Under the pieces are notes generated by a model, which saw only the letters and a program-made list of their open reading frames with translations, had not been told where the DNA came from and made no database searches. A program made the position numbers and the translations under genes. 64,000 bases of DNA from Alphaproteobacteria bacterium (lineage in GTDB: Bacteria; Pseudomonadota; Alphaproteobacteria; RF32; CAG-239): assembly GCA_017445475.1 (NCBI GenBank), contig JAFSUB010000025.1, positions 1-64,000 on the forward strand. The letters run 5' to 3'. Shown here piece by piece: positions 26,827 to 36,365 of this stretch. Within the stretch, counting starts at the first letter, position 1; every line of letters starts with the position of its first letter.

Positions 26827-27624
26827 TTAAAGCTGATAAGGCGGCTTATCCAGTCCTTTCGGTGAATACGTAAACACCTCGCACCCGTCTTTGGTAACAC
26901 CGAGCGAATGCTCAAACTGTGCAGATAAGCTCTTGTCGCGCGTAACGGCCGTCCACCCGTTTGAAAGTATCAGTCCGTCTTTTTTTCCGATATTAATCAT
27001 CGGCTCAATGGTAAAAAACATCCCTTCTTCCACCACAGGGCCTGTTCCCTTAACCCCACAGTGCATCACATTCGGCTCATCGTGAAAAACCCTGCCAAGC
27101 CCGTGTCCGCAAAACATATCCACAACCGAATATCCGTAACGGTGCGCATATTCTTCAATCACGGAACCGATATCCCCGAAATGCGCACCGGGTTTAACAA
27201 CATCAATTGCGCGCATCAAACATTCATACGTAACCTCGCACAATCGTTTTGCTTTAATTTTCGGCTCACCGACATAATACATGCGGCTTGTATCGCCGTG
27301 AAATCCGTCAACAATCACCGTAACGTCAATATTTGCAATATCCCCGTTTTCAAGCTTGTGCGAAGCGTCCGGAATGCCGTGGCAAATCACATGGTTTGTT
27401 GAAATGCAAACCGTTTTCGGATAGCCGTGATAGCCCAAACACGCCGGAATCGCATTATGGTCAACAATAAAATCGTGGCAAAGCCTGTCAAGTTCTTCGG
27501 TTGAAACACCGACATCAACAAAGCCCGTAATATAGTCCAAACATTCGGCCGCCAATTTGCCTGCCTTGCGCATCGGCTCAAAATCCGCCTTTTCATATAT
27601 CTTGATTTCGTTTCTTTTTGGCAT
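26827..27624 (-). CDS. map: Type I methionine aminopeptidase
   Basis: This enzyme removes the N-terminal Met from nascent proteins. The 265-residue length and motifs fit type I. They include CHGIPDASHKLENGDIANIDVTV with the first metal Asp pair (D and D in IDVTV/GDTSRMY), GHGLGRVFHDEPNV with the metal His, and FFTIEPMI with the Glu ligands. The C-terminal AQFEHSLGVTKDGCEVFTYS supplies the last Glu. It is on the same strand as the helicase gene, 70 bp downstream of it. Confidence 0.96.
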   Translation of the reverse strand: MPKRNEIKIYEKADFEPMRKAGKLAAECLDYITGFVDVGVSTEELDRLCHDFIVDHNAIPACLGYHGYPKTVCISTNHVICHGIPDASHKLENGDIANIDVTVIVDGFHGDTSRMYYVGEPKIKAKRLCEVTYECLMRAIDVVKPGAHFGDIGSVIEEYAHRYGYSVVDMFCGHGLGRVFHDEPNVMHCGVKGTGPVVEEGMFFTIEPMINIGKKDGLILSNGWTAVTRDKSLSAQFEHSLGVTKDGCEVFTYSPKGLDKPPYQL

Positions 27625-27694
27625 TTAAAACTCCTTTGAATTGTTTGCTGTTTTAGCACCATCAACAGAAAATGTCAAATCATTAAAAGCGCTT

Positions 27695-29947
27695 TTAAGC
27701 GCGCCTTAAATATGAGGCATAGATTTTCTTGCGTCCGAGTTTATCAAAATAAACCACACACTTATCGTCGTCTTCAACACTCATCAACGTTCCATAGCCG
27801 AAACTTGCATGATAAACCCTCATACCTTTATAGTTTTGTTTTTGCCGCGCACCATAGGTTTCATCAGGTTCATAATAAACGTTTTGACACGAATGGCTTA
27901 TATGTTTTTCAAAATTTGCTTTAGGCTTTTGATAGGTCGCATACGCCATATTTGAAATTTGCAAACAGTCGCTCGGAATCTCATTTAAAAAGCGCGAGGG
28001 TTGGTTGTTTTGCCATTGTCCGAAAACTTTGCGCGAATATGCGCTTAAAATATAAAGCTTCTGCTTGGCGCGCGTAATGGCAACATATGCAAGCCTTCTC
28101 TCTTCTTCCAAAGCCGCGCTTCCACCTTCGTTCAACGCGCGCTCATGCGGAAACAGTCCTTCTTCCCAGCCGGCCAGAAAAACCGTTTCAAACTCCAAAC
28201 CCTTTGCCGAGTGAAGCGTCATAAGCATAACCTTGTTTGTGCGCACGGCATCGTCCGCTTCCATCACCAAACTCACATGCTCTAAAAAGGCTTCAAGCGA
28301 AGGATAATTTTCCTCATCACTCATCACATTAATAAGTTCTTGCAAGTTTTCGATTCTTCCCTCAGCCTCAATAGAGCCGTCATTTTTAAGCATTTCAAAA
28401 TAGCCCGATTCTTCTAAAATCCGCTCGGCCAAAACATCAAGCTTAACTTCCTTTGAAGCCTTTTGCCAGCTTTCAAACTTTGCAACAAGCGCGCCAACTG
28501 CCGACAACAACTGTCCGGAAATAAGCTGATTTTTCACCATCTCCTTTAAGGCTTCCAAAAGACTTAAATGGTTTTCATAGGCATAATCTCTGAATTTTTG
28601 AACACTTTTATCGCCGATTTTACGTGCCGGCTTGTTGATAATGCGCTCTAAAGCCAAATCATCATTTGGTTGTGCAACAACACGAAAATATGCAAGGGCG
28701 TCCCTAATTTCAAGCCGTTCATAAAACTTCGGCCCGCCGACAACCTGATAAGAAATCGCCTCTTTGATAAATCGTTCTTCAAATTCGCGCATTTGCGCGG
28801 CCGTGCGCACCAAAACCGCCATATCGGCATAATGCTGTTCCGTGCGATGCAAATTTTCAATTTCTCGCGCAACATAAGCCGCTTCCTCCTGACCGCTGTA
28901 TACGCTGACAACCCTAATTTTTTCGTTTTCACGCCCGCCTGCCGGCGAGTTTTGCGCAACCTTTAACGTTTTGCCGAGGCGTCCTTCGTTGTGTGCAATT
29001 AAATTTGAAGCAGCGCGCAGAATATTTCCCGTTGAGCGATAATTTTGCTCAAGGCGAATCACTTGCGCGTCCGAAAAATCTTTTTCAAAACGCAAGATAT
29101 TTTCAATTTCTGCACCCCGCCACGAATATATTGATTGGTCATCATCACCCACACAACACAAATTCCGGTTTTTTTGCGCAAGCAGCCTTAAAAACAAATA
29201 TTGCGTAACGTTTGTATCTTGATACTCATCAACCATAATATATTTGAATTGTTCTTGATAATGCGCCAAAACATCTTCGTTTTTCATCAAAATTTCGAGG
29301 GTTAAAAGCAAAATATCACCGAAATCAACGGCGTTCAACTCTTTTAAGCGCGCCTGATATTGCCGATAAACGCCAATCAAAACATTGTCTTTAAATTCTT
29401 GCGTTATTTTATCGGGAGTTATGTTTTTATCTTTAAGACGCGATATTTTTTCAACCAACCCCTGCGGCGGATACTTTTTTTCATCAACACCTTCCGCCTG
29501 CAAAATTTGCCTGATTAACCGCCTTTGGTCGTCCTCGTCCAAAATCGTAAAATTCGCTTTTAAGCCGGCAAGCTCGGCGTGTTTTCGCAAAATTTTAACA
29601 CACATACTGTGAAATGTCCCAAGCCAAACCGCACTTGCCACCCCCCCAATCATTTCTTCGACACGCGCTTTCATCTCTTTGGCGGCGCGATTCGTAAATG
29701 TAACAACCAAACAATTCCACGGATTTGCTTTGCCCTGCGACAAAATGTAGGCAAGCCTTGTGGTTAAAACGCGGGTTTTGCCCGTTCCTGCGCCCGACAA
29801 AACAAGCAGCGGCCCTTCGGTTGCCTCAACCGCTTGGCGCTGCTCAACATTCAATGTGTCCAAAAAATCAAAGCGCGGCTTTAAGGCGCTCGTATTGTCA
29901 TACATGTTTGAAACGCTTGTTTCCTCTAAATCAAATATGTTGCTCAT
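27695..29947 (-). CDS. uvrD: UvrD/PcrA-type superfamily 1 DNA helicase
   Basis: The 750-residue helicase unwinds DNA 3' to 5' in excision and mismatch repair. Motif I is LSGAGTGKTRVL, motif Ia VVTFTNRAAKEMK, motif II VDEYQDTN, motif III VGDDDQSIYSWRGAE, motif IV RLEQNYRST, motif V LMTLHSAKGLEFETVFLAGWEEGLFP and motif VI RLAYVAITRAKQKL; all are intact. The C-terminus has the Tudor-like HASFGYGTLMSVEDDDKCVVYF segment of PcrA/UvrD. Presence of mutS in the window fits a mismatch-repair context but they are not an operon. Confidence 0.95.
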   Translation of the reverse strand: MSNIFDLEETSVSNMYDNTSALKPRFDFLDTLNVEQRQAVEATEGPLLVLSGAGTGKTRVLTTRLAYILSQGKANPWNCLVVTFTNRAAKEMKARVEEMIGGVASAVWLGTFHSMCVKILRKHAELAGLKANFTILDEDDQRRLIRQILQAEGVDEKKYPPQGLVEKISRLKDKNITPDKITQEFKDNVLIGVYRQYQARLKELNAVDFGDILLLTLEILMKNEDVLAHYQEQFKYIMVDEYQDTNVTQYLFLRLLAQKNRNLCCVGDDDQSIYSWRGAEIENILRFEKDFSDAQVIRLEQNYRSTGNILRAASNLIAHNEGRLGKTLKVAQNSPAGGRENEKIRVVSVYSGQEEAAYVAREIENLHRTEQHYADMAVLVRTAAQMREFEERFIKEAISYQVVGGPKFYERLEIRDALAYFRVVAQPNDDLALERIINKPARKIGDKSVQKFRDYAYENHLSLLEALKEMVKNQLISGQLLSAVGALVAKFESWQKASKEVKLDVLAERILEESGYFEMLKNDGSIEAEGRIENLQELINVMSDEENYPSLEAFLEHVSLVMEADDAVRTNKVMLMTLHSAKGLEFETVFLAGWEEGLFPHERALNEGGSAALEEERRLAYVAITRAKQKLYILSAYSRKVFGQWQNNQPSRFLNEIPSDCLQISNMAYATYQKPKANFEKHISHSCQNVYYEPDETYGARQKQNYKGMRVYHASFGYGTLMSVEDDDKCVVYFDKLGRKKIYASYLRRA

Positions 29948-30050
29948 TAATAGAATACTTCTTGTATTTTTTTTGCGTTTGACCTATATAATAAAACAGA
30001 AAATAAAAAAAAGTTTTTAAAATTTGCGTTGTTAACAAGGGAAAAACAAA

Positions 30051-31040
30051 ATGGCTGATTTAAGAGAAAAAGTGCTTGCTTTAAAACAACATCTTGAAAG
30101 CGTCATTGTGGGGCAAGACGATTTAATCAAAAAAATGCTCATCACACTTCTTGCCGGCGGACATGCGCTTTTGGAAGGCGCACCCGGACTTGCCAAAACA
30201 AAAGCGATTAAAACGCTTGCCTCAAGCATTAAAGCAACGTTTAATCGCATTCAGTTCACACCTGATTTGCTTCCCTCCGACATCACCGGAAGCGACATAT
30301 ATCTTGCCTCGACAGGTGCTTTTGAGTTTCGCAAAGGCCCTGTTTTTGCCAATTTGGTTTTAGCCGACGAAATCAACCGCGCACCGGCAAAAGTTCAATC
30401 CGCGCTTTTAGAGGCTATGGGCGAAAGACAGGTCAGTGTCGGCGGAAAAATTTACCCGTTGCCTGATTTATTTATGGTGATGGCAACCCAAAACCCGATT
30501 GAACACGAGGGCACATATCATCTGCCCGAAGCACAGCTTGACAGGTTTTTGATGCACATCAAAATCGACCAGCCCGACAGATTCACCGAAAAGAAAATCT
30601 TAAAATTGGTGCGTCGTGAAGATTTAGCGTCTATCAAAAACAAAAGCGGCATGGCCGAACATGAAACAAACCTTGAAAAAATAACGGTTGAAAATGTTTT
30701 GGCCGCATCAATGGAAGCTTTGCAGCTTTACACATCAGAGGAAATGGAAGATTATATCGTCGCGCTGATTATGGCAACAAGACAACCTCAAAAATATGAT
30801 GAGAGTCTTCAAAACGCCGTTATGTTCGGAGCAAGTCCGCGCGCCACAATCGCGCTTGACAAGTGCGCCAAAATCAACGCGTGGCTTGAGGGCCGAGAAT
30901 ACGTTACGCCTGAAGATGTGCACGCCGTCATTTTTGATGTCATGCGCCACCGAATCGTTTTAAGTTTTGAGGCGATGGCCGAAGGTTTAACACCCGATGA
31001 TGTCATCACAAAGCTCTTAAAAGTTGTGCCCCTGCCTTAA
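30051..31040 (+). CDS. MoxR-family AAA+ ATPase
   Basis: The 329-residue MoxR ATPase has Walker A EGAPGLAKT, family text FTPDLLPSDITGSDIY, Walker B LADEINRAPAKVQSALLEAM and sensor ATQNPIEHEGTYHLPEAQLDRF. MoxR proteins act as chaperones that assemble metal enzymes or envelope complexes with partner proteins of the vWA/DUF58 type. The DUF58 gene follows immediately, supporting a functional pair. No vWA or BatA/BatB genes are in the window. Confidence 0.93.
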   Translation: MADLREKVLALKQHLESVIVGQDDLIKKMLITLLAGGHALLEGAPGLAKTKAIKTLASSIKATFNRIQFTPDLLPSDITGSDIYLASTGAFEFRKGPVFANLVLADEINRAPAKVQSALLEAMGERQVSVGGKIYPLPDLFMVMATQNPIEHEGTYHLPEAQLDRFLMHIKIDQPDRFTEKKILKLVRREDLASIKNKSGMAEHETNLEKITVENVLAASMEALQLYTSEEMEDYIVALIMATRQPQKYDESLQNAVMFGASPRATIALDKCAKINAWLEGREYVTPEDVHAVIFDVMRHRIVLSFEAMAEGLTPDDVITKLLKVVPLP

Positions 31041-31056
31041 AAAGGTTGAAAAAAAA

Positions 31057-32001
31057 TTGGTGTTAGAAAACGTAAAAAATTTTTTAAGCTTAAAAAAAAG
31101 CGACCTTTCAAACGAGGCTTTGACGCCGAGTTTTAAAACCCTGCTTGAAATGAAGCGCGAGGTTTTAAGGCTTAAAGACTTTTCTTTTAAAAACACAACT
31201 TTGCTTTCCGGCGATGCAAAATCATCATTTAAGGGCAGAGGAATCGAGTTTGAAGAAATCCGAACCTATCAGTTCGGTGATGATTTGCGCGACATTGATT
31301 GGCGCGTTACTGCCCGCAAAAACACACCGTTTACAAAGCTGTATATCGAAGAGAAAGACCGAAAAGTATATATTTTTCTCGACCTTTCGGATAAGATGTA
31401 TTTCGGAACAAACAAAGAATTAAAGTCTGTTACGGCTGCAAAAATCGCGGCACTTTTGGGTTTTTATGCCCTGTCATATAAAGACCGCATCGGCTTTGCA
31501 ATTTACACAGGCACGCAAACATACATTTTCGAGCCGCGTCGCCAATCGGCCTACTTTTTATCGATTTTAAAAAAAATCGAACAAATCTGCAAACAAAACT
31601 TATTTCAAAGCCCGAAACCTTCTCAATCTTTAACGCAAGCCTTGCGGCTTTTTGAAAAAAAAGTCGGCTCAAATGCGGTGCTTTTCATCATCGGCAGTTT
31701 TGACGCAAACGATGAACAACTTAACCGCGAACTCAAAACGCTGATGGCCTTGCGTGAAGTTTATCTTGTTGATGTTTTTGACCGTTTAGAAGCCGTTTGT
31801 CCGCCCAAAGGCGAATACACGGCCGAATATAACGGCCTTCACACAATGATTAAAAATTTTTCCGAAACGTTTGAAAAAGATTACGCCGCTTATTTTGCCG
31901 CCAAACGCAAAAAACTGCGCAATTTGTGCTTAAAGCACAATGCCCGTTATCGTCCCGTTCAAACCGACCTGCCCCTTGCCAAACAAATCCAACCCGTATA
32001 A
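31057..32001 (+). CDS. DUF58 domain protein (MoxR partner)
   Basis: The protein of about 314 residues carries the DUF58 hallmark FKGRGIEFEEIRTYQFGDDLRDIDWRVTARKNTPFTKLYIEEKDRKVYIFLDLS in shortened view: the GRGIEFEE, DIDWR and LYIEEKDR segments, then a vWA-like fold. DUF58 proteins work with MoxR ATPases. I place the start at TTG 31057, with AAAGG 11 bases upstream; GTG 31060 and GTG 31024 (overlapping moxR) are alternatives. No membrane segment is evident. Confidence 0.85.
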   Translation: MVLENVKNFLSLKKSDLSNEALTPSFKTLLEMKREVLRLKDFSFKNTTLLSGDAKSSFKGRGIEFEEIRTYQFGDDLRDIDWRVTARKNTPFTKLYIEEKDRKVYIFLDLSDKMYFGTNKELKSVTAAKIAALLGFYALSYKDRIGFAIYTGTQTYIFEPRRQSAYFLSILKKIEQICKQNLFQSPKPSQSLTQALRLFEKKVGSNAVLFIIGSFDANDEQLNRELKTLMALREVYLVDVFDRLEAVCPPKGEYTAEYNGLHTMIKNFSETFEKDYAAYFAAKRKKLRNLCLKHNARYRPVQTDLPLAKQIQPV

Positions 32002-32039
32002 CACTCTCTTTCCATTATCCCCCTTTTCACCCCTTATTT

Positions 32040-32270
32040 GACGTCATCCTAGGCCTTGTGCCTAGGATCCCCCCTTTCCTGTCATCCCTTGCACTGTGCG
32101 GTGCGTCCTCTTTTTATTGTCATCCCTTGCGCTGTGCGGCGCATCAGCGCATCAAGGGATCTCATCTTCAGCGCCGCGACTGTGTCGCACAAGCGCTGCT
32201 TCTTTATTATCATAATCCGAAGATGCCTGACCTCGCGATTTCCAATCGCTCAGGGCATGACGTGTGGTGC
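32040..32270. repeat. Cluster of extragenic palindromes
   Basis: At least three imperfect palindromes lie in this gap. ATCCTAGGC (32046-32054) pairs with 32060-32068. ATCCCTTG (32122-32129) pairs with CAAGGGAT (32153-32160), with a related start GTCATCCCTTG at 32081. ATGCCTGA at 32223-32230 pairs with TCAGGGCAT, around an inner GCGATT/AATCGC stem (32235-32249). They share a GTCAT-CC...GG-ATGAC outline, and other copies may be at 162-200 and 54419-54507. They resemble dispersed repeats of alphaproteobacterial genomes. No gene is seen in 32002-32538. Confidence 0.7.
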
Positions 32271-32358
32271 GGATGCCTTGAATTTTTTGAGCGCGCTCAA
32301 AAAATAGGCATAACATTAAGTATTTATTTGAAATAACGATGTTTTTTAGCTGTTAGAC

Positions 32359-32390
32359 TGGTCAATTTAAACCACCGTTTAAATTGACCA
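32359..32390. repeat. Perfect 14-bp palindrome (possible insertion-element end)
   Basis: TGGTCAATTTAAAC (32359-32372) and its complement (32377-32390) surround CACC and are followed by a run of seven T. It could end transcription. The segment 32368-32391 is repeated in inverted orientation, 24 of 24 bases, at 32465-32488. The sequence is reminiscent of IS21-type terminal repeats, but no transposase is present. This could be an insertion-element or MITE remnant. Confidence 0.7.
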
Positions 32391-32464
32391 CTTTTTTTAA
32401 AAAAATTAAAAATTTTTTTCTTTGAAATTTCAATAACTTAAAATTTTCACTTTTCTTTTCAAGG

Positions 32465-32488
32465 GTGGTCAATTTAAACGGTGGTTTA
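32465..32488. repeat. Inverted copy of the 32368-32391 repeat
   Basis: These 24 bp match the reverse complement of 32368-32391 exactly. The intervening 73 bp are almost pure A/T. The second copy lies 50 bp upstream of the next ATG, so it may also affect that gene's transcription. Confidence 0.75.
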
Positions 32489-32538
32489 TGTTACACTTAG
32501 ACAAAATACTGGAATAACTTTTTAGAAAGGACAAGACA

Positions 32539-33558
32539 ATGAAAAATTCAAACTCACTGAAAGAACGAATTAAACAATCAAAAATCCATGCGAAGGTCAA
32601 GGAGTTTATTTTAACAACAGCAACTTTAATGGCGGTTTGCACCGGTGTTCAAGCTCAGACAAAGGAAAAGGAACAAAAAGACGACAGAGAAGGCTTTAAA
32701 ACAGAAGTTAATGTCGGTTTTTCCAACATTTCAGCACTTGAAGTTCAAAAAAATAAGGCTGTTTTTTATAATGATTTGATGCCAACTCTGAATGCTGGTA
32801 TCGAAAAAGACGGATTTTATGGTAACATAACGGCAGCAGAATTGCTTGTTATGAACAATGGTGAGTGGTCTGCCATGAATAACAAGTGTCTTTTAGAAAT
32901 CGGCAAACATTTTGGAAATGATACGAAATTGTTTTTGAAAGCCGGTCGTGAACCAACCGAAGTCGGATCTGTCTTTTTCAATGGTGTTGAAAATATGAAA
33001 TATGACACCAATGCAAAATCAATTCCGTTTTTTGGAAACTTAAATGAACGTGTTGTTTTAGGCGTTCAAAAAAATGGCACAATGATTGAACTTGGTATGG
33101 TAGGCTCTTATGGAAATGGTATATTTATTATACCAAATCCAAAGCAGGCTGATTTTTGGGCAAAAGTTACTCAATCTTTCAAAAACAACGGATGGACTGT
33201 TACTTTAACCGCAGCAACCGAACTTGGTCATACAAATAAGGTCTTAGGAAGCGTTACGGCAACTAATGGGCAAATCGGCATTACCGGCGGCGGTAATTAT
33301 GATTTTAATGACAAAGGCTTTAACGCTTTTATCCGTGGAGCCTACACCTCTATAAATACAGGTTTAACTTATGTCGCGCAAGGCTTAAAGAAAGGTGAAA
33401 CATATTCTGCTCAGCTGGGTGTTGGTAAAAATGGCGTTCAGGGTTTCGTTGCGGTTGAAAATATTACGCCATCGCAAAATAAAGCGCCTGAATTTACTTC
33501 AACACCAACGGTTAACTTCGGCGTATCATACAGCTTCGGCGGTTCAAGAAAACTTTAG
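32539..33558 (+). CDS. Predicted outer-membrane beta-barrel protein
   Basis: I do not recognise this 339-residue protein. A signal-like segment (hydrophobic about 23-38, ending GVQAQ) follows a long charged N-terminus. The rest alternates short hydrophobic/aromatic stretches with turns rich in Gly and Asn (GFYGNITAAELLV, GMVGSYGNGIFI, VNFGVSYSFGG), as in small porin-like barrels. The last strand ends in F-G-G-S-R-K-L, not a classical terminal Phe. A ribosome-binding site AAAGGACAAG precedes the ATG. The gene is A+T rich with T-ending codons, unlike its neighbours, and follows the palindromes, so transfer is likely. Confidence 0.65.
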   Translation: MKNSNSLKERIKQSKIHAKVKEFILTTATLMAVCTGVQAQTKEKEQKDDREGFKTEVNVGFSNISALEVQKNKAVFYNDLMPTLNAGIEKDGFYGNITAAELLVMNNGEWSAMNNKCLLEIGKHFGNDTKLFLKAGREPTEVGSVFFNGVENMKYDTNAKSIPFFGNLNERVVLGVQKNGTMIELGMVGSYGNGIFIIPNPKQADFWAKVTQSFKNNGWTVTLTAATELGHTNKVLGSVTATNGQIGITGGGNYDFNDKGFNAFIRGAYTSINTGLTYVAQGLKKGETYSAQLGVGKNGVQGFVAVENITPSQNKAPEFTSTPTVNFGVSYSFGGSRKL

Positions 33559-33612
33559 CCTCCAAACAAGCTCGTCCCGAGAATCAAAAAAAAATGCGGC
33601 CATAAAAGCCCG

Positions 33613-34251
33613 CTATCCCGCCCGTTTATCACCGCTCTTGCAATAGCTTTTGACGGGACAGTTCACACAATCGGGCCTAAGAGCTTTGCACGTGTAGCGC
33701 CCGAAAAGAACAAACCAGTGATTGGCTTTTTTAACATATTTTTCAGGCAAAACTTTCATCAAATCGGTTTCAACTTCCAAAGGCGTTTTGCCTTCAGACA
33801 AACCCAGACGATGAGATATGCGAAAAACGTGCGTATCAACGGCCAAAGTCGGCTCGTCAAACCACACATTCAAAACAACGTTTGCCGTTTTTCTGCCCAC
33901 ACCGGCCAAACTTTCCAAATCTTCGCGATTTTGCGGAACTTGCCCGCCGTATTTTTGAACAAGCTCCTCCGAAAGCTTAATAATGTTTTTGGCTTTGTTA
34001 TTATACAACCCGATGGTCTTGATGTGGCTTTTTAAGCCTTCCAGCCCCAATTCCAACATTTTTTGAGGCGTGTCGGCAATTTCAAAAAGAGCTTTTGTTG
34101 CCTTGTTCACCCCCTTATCCGTGCTTTGTGCCGAAAGCACAACCGCCACAAGCAATGTATAAGCATTTTTATAATCAAGCTCGCATTTCGGATTTTCATT
34201 AAGCTTTTCAAAAACGCGCATCATTTCCAAAATTTCAGATTGTTTTCTCAC
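33613..34251 (-). CDS. nth: Endonuclease III
   Basis: This base-excision repair glycosylase/AP-lyase removes oxidised pyrimidines. The 212-residue product has the HhH motif LESLAGVGRKTANVV with the catalytic Lys, then VDTHVFRISHRLGL with the catalytic Asp. The Fe-S loop CX6CX2CX5C (CKALRPDCVNCPVKSYC) is intact. The start overlaps the stop of tsaD by 4 bp on the same strand, so the two form an operon. Confidence 0.95.
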   Translation of the reverse strand: MRKQSEILEMMRVFEKLNENPKCELDYKNAYTLLVAVVLSAQSTDKGVNKATKALFEIADTPQKMLELGLEGLKSHIKTIGLYNNKAKNIIKLSEELVQKYGGQVPQNREDLESLAGVGRKTANVVLNVWFDEPTLAVDTHVFRISHRLGLSEGKTPLEVETDLMKVLPEKYVKKANHWFVLFGRYTCKALRPDCVNCPVKSYCKSGDKRAG

Positions 34252-35324
34252 GCCTTAACACCTCCGGCACCTGCGGCTTTGGGCGCATTTTCATCAAGCG
34301 GCCAGCGCGGTCTTGGCTTAAAATCCAAAGTTGAAACATAACCTTTTTGAAATCTTTCCAAACCTGCCCACGCAATCATCACACCGTTGTCGGTGCAAAA
34401 ACGAACAGGCGGCGCGGCAAAAAGCAAATTTTCCTTTTTGGCGACATTTTCGAGTTTTCGGCGCAAATACGAATTTGCGGCAACCCCGCCCGAAACAACG
34501 ATATGCTTGCCTTGAGGATATTTTGACTTAAAAATTTTAACGGCTTTTTGAAGTTTTTTAATCAGGCAATCCGTCAAAGCCTTTTGAAAAGAGGCCGCAA
34601 TATCGCAAACATCTTGCTGCGGTATTTGAACATGTGAAATATCGCCGTTTTTTGCATAATTTTCAACGATTCGCCGCACGGCCGTTTTAAGCCCCGAAAA
34701 CGAAAGGTTGCAATCGCCCGAAAAAATCAAAGGACGCGGCAAATCAAAGCGGTTTTCATCGCCGCTTAAAGCTGCCTTTTCAATAAGCGGTCCGCCGGGA
34801 TACCCCAACCCCAGCATTTTTGAAACCTTGTCAAAAGCTTCGCCGGCCGCATCATCAATTGTTGTGCCGAGTCTTTCATATTGGCCCACATCTTTAACAA
34901 TCAAAATCTGACAATGCCCGCCCGAAACAAGAAGCAACAAATAAGGATAATCCACATCGTTGGTTAATCTCGCACAAAGCGCATGACCTTCCAAATGGTT
35001 TACGGCAATAAAAGGCTTATTCAAAGCAAGCGCAATCGCTTTTGCCGCCATCACACCCACAACAACCCCGCCGATTAAACCAGGGCCGGAAGCTGCAGCA
35101 ACGGCATCAATTTCATCAAGTTTCACACCGGCCTGAAGGCACGCAGCATCAACAATGGCGTCAATATGCTCAAGATGCGATCTTGCCGCAATTTCAGGCA
35201 CAACGCCACCAAACGCAATGTGTTCTTTTTGCGACAAAAGGGCTTGTCCCAAAATTTTTCGCTCATCGCTGACAAGCGCGGCAGCCGTTTCATCACAGCT
35301 GCTTTCAATCCCGAGTATAATCAT
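34248..35324 (-). CDS. tsaD: tRNA N6-threonylcarbamoyladenosine transferase TsaD
   Basis: TsaD makes the t6A37 modification of ANN-decoding tRNAs. The 358-residue form starts at ATG 35324 (MIILGIESSCDETAAALV); a TTG 15 bases upstream is possible. The metal-binding HLEGH and the ATP-binding LLVSGGHCQIL are present, as are DDAAGEAFDKVSKMLGLGYPGGP and the C-terminal FCTDNGVMIAWAG. The gene is divergent from the mic60-hemY pair, as in many alphaproteobacteria. Confidence 0.96.
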   Translation of the reverse strand: MIILGIESSCDETAAALVSDERKILGQALLSQKEHIAFGGVVPEIAARSHLEHIDAIVDAACLQAGVKLDEIDAVAAASGPGLIGGVVVGVMAAKAIALALNKPFIAVNHLEGHALCARLTNDVDYPYLLLLVSGGHCQILIVKDVGQYERLGTTIDDAAGEAFDKVSKMLGLGYPGGPLIEKAALSGDENRFDLPRPLIFSGDCNLSFSGLKTAVRRIVENYAKNGDISHVQIPQQDVCDIAASFQKALTDCLIKKLQKAVKIFKSKYPQGKHIVVSGGVAANSYLRRKLENVAKKENLLFAAPPVRFCTDNGVMIAWAGLERFQKGYVSTLDFKPRPRWPLDENAPKAAGAGGVKA

Positions 35325-35423
35325 CTTTGCATAATCCAACTATTTTATTGCCATTTTTTTATAATTATATAAACTAGAAAAATGAACTTGCCAAGAATTA
35401 TCATCAAAAAAGGAAAAAAGAAA

Positions 35424-36365
35424 ATGACAGACCAGACCGACAAGAAAAAATCAAACCTCAAATACGCCTTTATTGTTGTGCTCATAGCCGTTCTGGCCGG
35501 TGCCGGTTTTTGGCTTTATCAAAACGCTTCAATATTTAATACCGAAAATGATGCGCAACAAAATTTAGTAAAGCTTGAGGGCAAACTCAAAACCCTTGAA
35601 CAACGCATATCCGTTCTTGAAAAGCAAACGCCCGTTTTATCACGCGAAGATGTTGCGGTTCTCTCCGAAAAAATTGATGATATGCAAAAAATCAATGTCG
35701 AAATTTTAAATTCAAAAGCAAGCATCGCCTCAATGATGGGTGTGGTTGAAAGACTTGACGCTTTGGAGGGCAACGTCAAAAAACTCGGCACCTTAAGCTC
35801 TCACGGCGCGCTTGTTTTGGTTGCGGCAACGCTTGTTGACGAGGCCGCAAAAAACGGCAAACCTTTCGTTTACGAAGCTTCCGTTTTGCAAAATTTAAGC
35901 CAAAATTTGCCAATGGAAAAAAGCGCATATATCATTGCCTCATACGCCCCGACAGGCATTGCCACACAAAAAGCTTTAATTCAAAATTTTGAGGCAATTT
36001 TTAAGGCAAGGCAAAAAAGCATCAACTCAAAAAAAGAAAATGAAAATGCCAAAACCACCGAGCCCGCAAGTTGGAAAGAAAAAATAATAAGCAAGCTTGC
36101 AAAGCTCGTTCAATTTAAAAAAATTGAAGAAAAAACGCAACCTCAAAATGCGCAAAACACCGTTTTGGCGCTTGTTCAAAAAGCAGATTTCGATTTAGCG
36201 ATTTTGAAAATGGAAACCGATTCGTTTTTTCAAACCGAGGCATTTGAAATTTGGAAAGAAGAGGTGCGCGCCAAAAAAATTTTTAACGCGGAAATTTCAA
36301 AAATCAAAGCCTTAACACTCGGCCAGATGAAAGCCGAGCAAATAAAAAAGGCAAACAGTGAGTAA
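35424..36365 (+). CDS. Mic60/mitofilin-like inner-membrane protein (COG4223)
   Basis: The 313-residue product has an N-terminal membrane anchor (about 15-35) followed by a coiled coil (about 45-100) and a C-terminal helical domain. The C-terminal text (ASVLQNLSQNLPMEKSAYIIASYAPTGIATQKAL in part) resembles alphaproteobacterial Mic60, the relative of mitochondrial mitofilin that shapes membranes. The start is chosen by AAGGA 9 bases upstream; an ATG at 35382 would add 14 residues. It overlaps hemY by 8 bp. In other alphaproteobacteria hemC and hemD precede it; here they are missing. Confidence 0.75.
   Translation: MTDQTDKKKSNLKYAFIVVLIAVLAGAGFWLYQNASIFNTENDAQQNLVKLEGKLKTLEQRISVLEKQTPVLSREDVAVLSEKIDDMQKINVEILNSKASIASMMGVVERLDALEGNVKKLGTLSSHGALVLVAATLVDEAAKNGKPFVYEASVLQNLSQNLPMEKSAYIIASYAPTGIATQKALIQNFEAIFKARQKSINSKKENENAKTTEPASWKEKIISKLAKLVQFKKIEEKTQPQNAQNTVLALVQKADFDLAILKMETDSFFQTEAFEIWKEEVRAKKIFNAEISKIKALTLGQMKAEQIKKANSE

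Noticed and set aside
31926-32336. 136-residue plus-strand frame over the DUF58 end and palindromes
   Set aside because: It overlaps a real gene in another frame and is otherwise made of palindromic repeats; no ribosome-binding site.
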